Below, in pieces: positions 59,929 through 64,000 of a stretch of 64,000 nt of DNA. Origin of the DNA: Streptomyces shenzhenensis (GTDB lineage: Bacteria; Actinomycetota; Actinomycetes; Streptomycetales; Streptomycetaceae); contig NZ_PENI01000018.1 of NCBI RefSeq assembly GCF_003688995.1, positions 62,001-126,000 of the forward strand. The letters are read 5' to 3'. How positions within the stretch are numbered: position 1 is the stretch's first letter; every line of letters begins with the position of its first letter. Both the position numbers and the translations under genes were made by a program. The notes below the pieces were generated by a model. That model worked only from the letters and a program-made list of their open reading frames with translations, was not told the DNA's origin and did no database searches.

Positions 59929-60003
59929 TCAGCGACAGAGGGCGCTACAGGTGCGCCGCAGGTCCACGTAGCGGCACACCACACCGGGGTGCGTCGTAAG
60001 CAT
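59929..60003 (-). CDS. Cys/Arg-rich leader peptide of the importer operon
   Basis: 24-codon reading frame on the minus strand, start ATG 60003, stop TGA 59931-59929. The peptide contains PGVVCRYVDLRRT and ends CSALCR: three cysteines and five arginines. A near-identical peptide of exactly the same length is encoded on the plus strand at 62494-62568, yet only the amino-acid message and spacing are kept, which argues for real translation. Promoter elements TTGACA (60035-60040), an 18-bp spacer, CAGGAT (60011-60016) and 7 bp to the ATG predict a leaderless mRNA. Cys-rich leaderless peptides of this kind act as cysteine-responsive attenuators in mycobacteria. Confidence 0.75.
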   Translation of the reverse strand: MLTTHPGVVCRYVDLRRTCSALCR

Positions 60004-60010
60004 GCTGCTC

Positions 60011-60060
60011 ATCCTGGGGGCAGCCGCAAGCCACTGTCAATGGACACCAATTGATGTCTC
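60011..60060 (-). promoter_or_regulatory. Importer-operon promoter with overlapping operator
   Basis: Minus strand. An operator-like block at 60038-60060 (reads GAGACATCAATTGGTGTCC then ATTG) runs into the -35 box TTGACA (60035-60040), then 18 bp and -10 CAGGAT (60011-60016), 7 bp before the leader-peptide ATG. The operator carries GACAYCAATTGRTGTC-type symmetry. The whole layout is duplicated on the plus strand at 62437-62493. Confidence 0.65.
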
Positions 60061-60197
60061 ATTCGGTGGACCGGCCGGGCGACGGTTCGGCGGGCGGCTC
60101 AGGGAACGGCCCCCTGACCGTGGGTCAGGGGGCTGCGGGTCCGGGCGGGCGGAGGCCCGCACCAAAGGACACCTCAAGGCATCCTTCTTGCGGGGGG

Positions 60198-60731
60198 TCA
60201 GTCCGTCTGCTGCTCCTTGTCCAGCACGTACAGCTCGGGCAGGTTGACGACGATCGCCTCCTGGGTGCTGCGGGCGATGACCACGACCGCCTCGGTGTCG
60301 GGGCTGGGGTTCTCCTCGCGGTGCGGCACGAACGGCGGTACGAAGACGTAGTCGCCGGGTGCCGTGCGGATCCGGATCTCCTCGGGCGATCCGGAGGAGT
60401 CGTCGAGGAAGACGAACTCCGGGTTGCCCGCGACGACATGGATGGCGGTCTCCGAGGCGCCGTGGTGGTGGTTGGAGGAGGCGGTGCGGGGCGAGACATG
60501 GGTCTGGCCCATCCAGATGCGTTCCGATCCGACGGCGCCGCCGCTGATGGCGGCGAAGCGGCGCATCCCCTCGGTCTGCGCGGTGCCGCCGTCGAGCGCG
60601 TCGGCGCGGATGTGGTGCAGCCGCGCCCGCAGCGCCGGGACCGGACCGGCGGGCCGGGTGAGGTCGGGATGGAACGCGTCGTCCCCGCCTCCCGGGCAGG
60701 ACGCGGCGGGGGGTGTCTCGTTGGAGGTCAT
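60198..60731 (-). CDS. Cupin-fold protein
   Basis: 177-residue protein with one double-stranded beta-helix (cupin) domain: metal-site motif 1 in SSNHHHGASETAIHVVAG, motif 2 in APGDYVFVPPFVPHREENPS. The four histidines and the Glu typical of metal-binding cupins are present. It ends EAIVVNLPELYVLDKEQQTD. Cupins include dioxygenases for small sulfur compounds and sugar isomerases; the specific role is open. It is divergent from rrf2 and shares with it the third copy of the operator-like sequence. ATG 60731. Confidence 0.85.
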   Translation of the reverse strand: MTSNETPPAASCPGGGDDAFHPDLTRPAGPVPALRARLHHIRADALDGGTAQTEGMRRFAAISGGAVGSERIWMGQTHVSPRTASSNHHHGASETAIHVVAGNPEFVFLDDSSGSPEEIRIRTAPGDYVFVPPFVPHREENPSPDTEAVVVIARSTQEAIVVNLPELYVLDKEQQTD

Positions 60732-60915
60732 GGCTGTTCCTGCTCGTCGAAGGTGCGGGTGCGGCCGGATCGGGCGGGGACGCACGGCCGGGACGGAACG
60801 GATCGGGCAGCCTCGACGGTGGGGATGCGTGGACGACCGCGTGGCCGGGCGTTCGCCGTCCGGCCGTCGGCGAGTACGCGCACGATCCTGCGGCGACGGT
60901 AGAGAGCCCGCCAAA

Positions 60916-60938
60916 TGGATGTCAAGATGTGTCCAATG
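60916..60938. promoter_or_regulatory. Third operator copy between cupin and rrf2
   Basis: Reads TGGATGTCAAGATG then TGTCCAATG on the plus strand and aligns with the sequences at 60038-60060 (reversed) and 62437-62459 through GTGTCCAWTG. On the minus strand it contains TTGACA, with TACCGT 18 bp further on (60896-60901), a possible cupin promoter. It fits autoregulation by Rrf2. Confidence 0.5.
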
Positions 60939-61014
60939 CCGTTCGCCCGTTCGGCGGCCGGGACACGGTCTCGTGCGCCGCGGCGCGCGACCGACCACAC
61001 GGAAGACGGTGCAG

Positions 61015-61467
61015 ATGCATATCTCGGCGAAGGCCGACTACGCGGTGCGGGCTCTGGTGGAGCTGGCCGCGGACAGCACGCGTCCCCTGACCTGTGAGGG
61101 GATCGCCGCGGCCCAGGAGATCCCGTTCCGGTTCCTCAAGTCCGTCTTCCGCGATCTGCGGGCCGCCGGGCTCGTGCGCAGCCAGCGTGGCTGCGAGGGC
61201 GGTTACTGGATCGGCCGGGACGTCGGCCTGATCACGGTGGCCGAGGTGATGACGGCGGTGGACGGGGCGTTCTTCACGGTGCGCGACGAGAGCCCGGCCG
61301 ATCTGGCGTATCCCGGGACGGGGCGGGCGGTGCCCGGCGTGTGGCAGGACGTGGAGGCCGTCGCCCTGGCGCTGCTGCGGCGCACCACGATCGCCGAACT
61401 CGCCCGGCGGGGTGCGGCGGCCGAAGGGGCCGGTGCCGGGTCCCGGCGGCGGGAGGTCGGCGTATGA
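61015..61467 (+). CDS. Rrf2 family transcriptional regulator
   Basis: 150-residue winged-helix regulator of the Rrf2 family (CymR, IscR, NsrR). Starts MHISAKADYAVRALVELA; HTH LTCEGIAAAQEIPFRFLKSV; wing RSQRGCEGGYWIGRDVGLIT; then VAEVMTAVDGAFFTVRDE. The three-cysteine cluster that holds Fe-S in IscR and NsrR is absent (only Cys27 and Cys60), so it resembles CymR-type sensors of cysteine metabolism. ATG 61015 has GGAAGA upstream; the stop overlaps the DsbA-like start (ATGA). Three similar operator-like sequences in this region are its likely sites. Confidence 0.9.
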   Translation: MHISAKADYAVRALVELAADSTRPLTCEGIAAAQEIPFRFLKSVFRDLRAAGLVRSQRGCEGGYWIGRDVGLITVAEVMTAVDGAFFTVRDESPADLAYPGTGRAVPGVWQDVEAVALALLRRTTIAELARRGAAAEGAGAGSRRREVGV

Positions 61468-62438
61468 CGGGTGCGCCGCCGGACGCCGAACCGCTGGTCG
61501 CGGTCACCGAGTTCACCGACCCCGCCTGCCCGTGGGCGTGGGGCTCCGAGCCCGCCGTACGGCTGCTGCGGACGGCCTTCGGGTACCAGCTCGGCTGGCG
61601 GCGGGTGTTCGGCATCCTCTTCGACGAGAGCGACGACCCGGCGCCCGACCCCGCGGCCGAGGCGCGCTGGTACGAGGGTTTCGTGCGGGACGTCACCGCG
61701 CACACGGGCGCGCCGCGGCCGGCGCGGCTGCACTGGCTGGCCCGGACGAGCTGGCCGGCCTCCGTCGCCGCGAAGGCCGCGCAGCGCCAGGGCGCCGAGC
61801 CGGCCGAGCGGGTCCTGCGCAGGCTGCGGGAGAGCACGTTCGTCGCGGGGACGCCCGCGGACTCGGCGGCGGGCGTGGCCTGGGCGGTGCGCGGGATCCC
61901 CGGGCTCGACACGGACGTGCTGCGCGCCGACGCGGCCGCGGCCGAGGCACGGGCGGCCGTCGCGGCGGACCACGCCGAGACCCGCAGGCCGTGCCGCGAG
62001 GTGCGGCTGCTCGACGCCCCCGGACCGCATCCGGGCCGGGCCAAGGAACTGGCCGACGGCGTGCGCTACGCCCTGCCCACGCTGCTCTTCGACGGCCCCG
62101 GCGGACGGGTCTGTGTGCCGGGCTGGCGTCCGCCGCGGGCGTACCTGGACGCGGCCCGGAGCGCGGCCGGCACCGCATTGCGTACGGCGGGACCGGTGCG
62201 GGCCGAGGCGGCACTGGAGCGGTGGCGCACCCTCACACTGCCCGAGTTGGAGCTGCTCACGGGTGACCGCACCCCGCCGGCCGGCGCGGTCGAACTCGCC
62301 ACGGCGCACGGGGTGTTGTGGCTCCATCCGGAGGAGGCGGCCTGCCATCCGGCGCTGCGCGAGCCGCACCCCGAGGCGCCGGCCGCGGCGGGGGCCGGTC
62401 GGGCCGGGGGAACGGACGCGACGGATCTCGCCGAATGA
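61464..62438 (+). CDS. DsbA/FrnE-like thioredoxin-fold protein
   Basis: 324-residue member of the DsbA-FrnE family. The thioredoxin motif reads DPACPWAWGSEPAV: only the first cysteine (Cys22) of the usual CPWC pair is present, so it cannot run a normal dithiol exchange and may instead work as a monothiol or bind glutathione/mycothiol adducts. Helical insert LHWLARTSWPASVAAKAAQR and the cis-Pro loop ALPTLLFDGPGGRVCVPGW follow. No signal peptide, so cytoplasmic. Translationally coupled to rrf2; ends just before the second leader promoter. Confidence 0.85.
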   Translation: MTGAPPDAEPLVAVTEFTDPACPWAWGSEPAVRLLRTAFGYQLGWRRVFGILFDESDDPAPDPAAEARWYEGFVRDVTAHTGAPRPARLHWLARTSWPASVAAKAAQRQGAEPAERVLRRLRESTFVAGTPADSAAGVAWAVRGIPGLDTDVLRADAAAAEARAAVAADHAETRRPCREVRLLDAPGPHPGRAKELADGVRYALPTLLFDGPGGRVCVPGWRPPRAYLDAARSAAGTALRTAGPVRAEAALERWRTLTLPELELLTGDRTPPAGAVELATAHGVLWLHPEEAACHPALREPHPEAPAAAGAGRAGGTDATDLAE

Positions 62439-62486
62439 GACACCAATGAGTGTCCATTGACAGGGCCGTGACGACGCCGTGAGGAT
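62437..62486 (+). promoter_or_regulatory. Flavin-reductase promoter with overlapping operator
   Basis: Operator-like block 62437-62459 (GAGACACCAATGAGTGTCC then ATTG) runs into -35 TTGACA (62457-62462), an 18-bp spacer and -10 GAGGAT (62481-62486), 7 bp before the leader-peptide ATG at 62494. Same geometry and sequence as the minus-strand copy at 60011-60060. It overlaps the end of the DsbA-like gene. Confidence 0.65.
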
Positions 62487-62493
62487 GTGGACC

Positions 62494-62568
62494 ATGCATC
62501 CGCTGCACCCCGGTGTCGTCTGTCGTTACGTCGACTACCGACGCACCTCCAGCGCCCTCTGTCGCTGA
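62494..62568 (+). CDS. Cys/Arg-rich leader peptide of the flavin reductase gene
   Basis: 24 codons, ATG 62494 to TGA 62566-62568. It contains HPGVVCRYVDYRRT and ends SSALCR: two cysteines and five arginines. Compared with the minus-strand peptide (59929-60003), 17 or more positions are identical although the start regions differ, and both have exactly 24 codons. The predicted transcript begins at the ATG (leaderless). It is expected to report cysteine (or arginine) supply to the downstream flavin reductase gene. Confidence 0.75.
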   Translation: MHPLHPGVVCRYVDYRRTSSALCR

Positions 62569-62840
62569 GCGACGGCGTCGGTTCGACGCCCCGACGGGAC
62601 GTCCGTCCCCCGTCCGACCGGCTGTACGCCGCACCGGCCCGTCCGTGCGCCGCGTGCCCCGGGCCGGCTCACCCGATGTCCGGCCGTCCCCCGGACCACG
62701 CCTCCCGCGCGTCAACCGCCCCGACCGGCCCGCCGCCGCGCCGTCGGGCATCCGTGACGGCCGACGACTCCCACCCGCTCCTGTCCCGCACCGGCCCGGT
62801 GTCCCGGCGCCGGCCGCCGTACTGCCCGAAGGGAAGCCGC
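62569..62840 (+). promoter_or_regulatory. Long leader between peptide ORF and flavin reductase
   Basis: 272 nt without a gene between the leader-peptide stop and the GTG at 62841. Complementary blocks such as GACGGGACGTCCGTCCCC (near 62596) and GTCCGTGCGCCGCG with CGGGCCGG could form hairpins. Its length and position mirror the 319-nt leader of the importer operon. Confidence 0.45.
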
Positions 62841-63356
62841 GTGACCGCCTCCGCCAGCCCCCGCCTCACTCCTTGCGCCGCAGACCCGGGCGCCGCCGAG
62901 ATCCTGCGCAGCACCCTGCGGCGCCATGCCGCGGGCGTCACCGTGATCACCGTCCCCGGCCCGGCCGGCTTCACCGCGACGTCCTTCACCTCGGTGTCCC
63001 TGCGCCCCGCGCTGGTCTCCTTCTGCGTCGGGCTCACGGCGTCGGCGGCCCCGGCCGTGCGGACGGCGGACCGGTTCGCGGTGCATCTGCTCGGCGCCCG
63101 GGACACGACCCTCGCCGACCGGTTCGCCACCAGCGGCATCGACCGGTTCGCTGGCGTCGCCTGGCGCGCCGGCGCCGCCGGAGTGCCGCTGCTCGACGGG
63201 GTGAGCGCCTGGCTGACCGCGCGGGTCACCTCGCGCCAAACCCTCGGCGATCACCTCTTCGTGGTGGGCCAGGTCGACGACGGCACCGTCGTCGACGAGG
63301 CAGCGCCGCTGGTCCATCACGCGGGTTCCTTCGCATCGGCGCTGCCGCTCGCCTGA
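62841..63356 (+). CDS. Flavin reductase (FMN-binding split barrel)
   Basis: 171-residue flavin:NAD(P)H reductase of the HpaC/DszD type that supplies FMNH2 to two-component monooxygenases. Blocks: LRRHAAGVTVITVPGPAGFT, ATSFTSVSLRPALVSFCVG, RTADRFAVHLLGARDTTLAD, RFAGVAWRAGAAGVPLLDGV and the late GDHLFVVGQVDDGTV. GTG 62841 follows GAAGGGAAG. It is transcribed behind a leader peptide matching that of the importer/monooxygenase operon, so it is the likely partner of the monooxygenase at 52657. Confidence 0.92.
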   Translation: MTASASPRLTPCAADPGAAEILRSTLRRHAAGVTVITVPGPAGFTATSFTSVSLRPALVSFCVGLTASAAPAVRTADRFAVHLLGARDTTLADRFATSGIDRFAGVAWRAGAAGVPLLDGVSAWLTARVTSRQTLGDHLFVVGQVDDGTVVDEAAPLVHHAGSFASALPLA

Positions 63357-63507
63357 CCGCCTCGCCCCGGACGCGGACGGGTCGAACGGGGCATCGTCCC
63401 CGGCCGGACTGAGTACGCGTGCTCAGGACGTGGGCCCGGACGGCTCCTACGGTGACTTCCGACGGACGGCCACGGGCCGTGCGGACCGCGGGACTTCGGG
63501 GGGCACC

Positions 63508-63891
63508 ATGAGCGTCGGCGACCAGCACTACGGCTACCGGCACCAGGCGTACACCGTGGCCCCCGCTCCCGAGCGGTGGCCGGCCGCCTACCTCACCGTG
63601 GTGGGGCTGCTGGCCGGCCTCGGCGCCCTGGCCGACACGCTCGTCCTCTACCTCTCGATCTTCGCCACGGACAACTGCTCGGCCGAGAACCCCGCGTTCC
63701 GGTGCACGACGTCCGGGATCCTCACGATGCTGGGGCTGCCCTGGTGCGGTCTGGTCCTGGCCGTGGCCGCCTCGGTGGTGCCCGGGCTGATCGTGTACCG
63801 CGGCGGGGGTTCGCCATGGTGGTTCCTGCCGCTGGGGGCCGTGCCGTATCTGGCGTCGCTGGCCGGGACCTGGCTGGTGATGACGTCCTGA
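63508..63891 (+). CDS. Small multi-helix membrane protein
   Basis: 127-residue membrane protein of unknown function with a short polar N terminus (GDQHYGYRHQAYTVAPAPER) and three or four helices: YLTVVGLLAGLGALADTLVL, GLPWCGLVLAVAASVVPGLI and WFLPLGAVPYLASLAGTWLV. The loop DNCSAENPAFRCTTSG has two cysteines that could be disulfide-bonded outside the cell. ATG 63508 follows GGGGGG. No link to the sulfur-type genes is evident. Confidence 0.7.
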   Translation: MSVGDQHYGYRHQAYTVAPAPERWPAAYLTVVGLLAGLGALADTLVLYLSIFATDNCSAENPAFRCTTSGILTMLGLPWCGLVLAVAASVVPGLIVYRGGGSPWWFLPLGAVPYLASLAGTWLVMTS

Positions 63892-64000
63892 CCGGGCCCC
63901 GGGACGGGGGAACGGCACGAGGACACCCGGGGAGCGGCGGTCCGATCACGCCCGTGCTCGCGCACCCGTCCGTCGCGGTGCACTGTGGAAGACATGTTCT

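Noticed and set aside
56802..59999. Very long plus-strand open frame across the importer genes
   Set aside because: Pure antisense of the permease and lipoprotein genes, which have strong family signatures; composition is typical of a shadow frame.
60739..60890. A third leader peptide in front of the cupin gene
   Set aside because: The minus-strand leader there lacks the CRYVD...SALCR pattern and no short frame starts at the expected distance from a -10 box.
63985..64000. Start of a further gene at the right edge (GTG at 63985 or ATG at 63994)
   Set aside because: Only five codons fall inside the window, too few to support a gene.
1..64000. tRNA, rRNA, intact transposase, phage or integrase genes
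   Set aside because: Looked for on both strands by eye; none seen.

Overview
The window is about 64 kb of very GC-rich actinobacterial DNA, almost certainly a Streptomyces chromosome. The evidence is strong third-position GC bias, many GTG starts, ATGA or GTGA gene junctions, and typical families such as LuxR/DevR regulators, tandem universal stress proteins, a PAS-GAF-SpoIIE phosphatase, an Rv1733c-like membrane protein, GT87/MptB-type transferases and DUF1876. No rRNA, tRNA, CRISPR array, phage or intact insertion sequence was seen. A fibronectin-III gene is cut by the left edge.

Left part (1-31 kb), mostly housekeeping and accessory genes: exported proteins (1-3.3 kb); a PAS/PAS/GAF/PP2C phosphatase; a PrmC-like methyltransferase; MarR, GNAT and quinone reductase genes; a coupled sulfite-oxidase-like plus ferredoxin-reductase pair (9.7-11.1 kb); a CE7 esterase; a methyltransferase; a short Rho paralogue with a C-rich leader (14.1-15.3 kb); a D,D-carboxypeptidase; and two coupled GT-C mannosyltransferase-like genes. 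A FadR-led operon carries asparaginase, aspartase and glutaminase (19.2-23.6 kb). Next come uppP, whose 3' end is amplified into a 36-bp tandem array, an ArsR and a MarR gene, an orphan PqqB-like hydrolase, threonine dehydratase plus Lrp divergent from azlCD, and a thioesterase split by a frameshift.

Middle part (31-51 kb) is a redox/dormancy-type stress island: GH65 phosphorylase, three universal stress proteins, a cNMP-domain protein, a GAF-GAF histidine kinase and a DevR/OsdR-like response regulator about 10 kb apart, three pyridoxamine-oxidase-fold proteins, a STAS protein, a phosphoribosyltransferase-hydrolase fusion, an M50 protease with CBS domains, phosphoketolase divergent from PPK2, Hsp20 and CapA. 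A near-palindromic box of the form GGGCCG-NN-CGGCCC recurs in many of its promoter regions, which suggests one shared regulon. A remnant of a zinc alcohol dehydrogenase lies inside it.

Right part (51.5-63.4 kb) looks like a sulfur-scavenging system. It holds a peptide-type ABC importer (lipoprotein, two permeases, two ATPases), an NtaA/SnaA/DszA-class flavin monooxygenase, a fragment of a second one, an alpha/beta hydrolase, a cupin, an Rrf2-family regulator, a DsbA-like protein and a flavin reductase. Two divergently placed 24-codon leader peptides, both reading PGVVCRYVD...RRT..SALCR, precede the importer operon and the flavin reductase gene. Each has the same promoter geometry (TTGACA, 18 bp, SAGGAT, 7 bp, ATG), which predicts leaderless mRNAs. 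A related operator-like sequence overlaps both -35 boxes and recurs between the cupin and rrf2 genes. The most interesting inference is dual control: an Rrf2 repressor at initiation and a Cys/Arg-rich leader-peptide attenuator after initiation.
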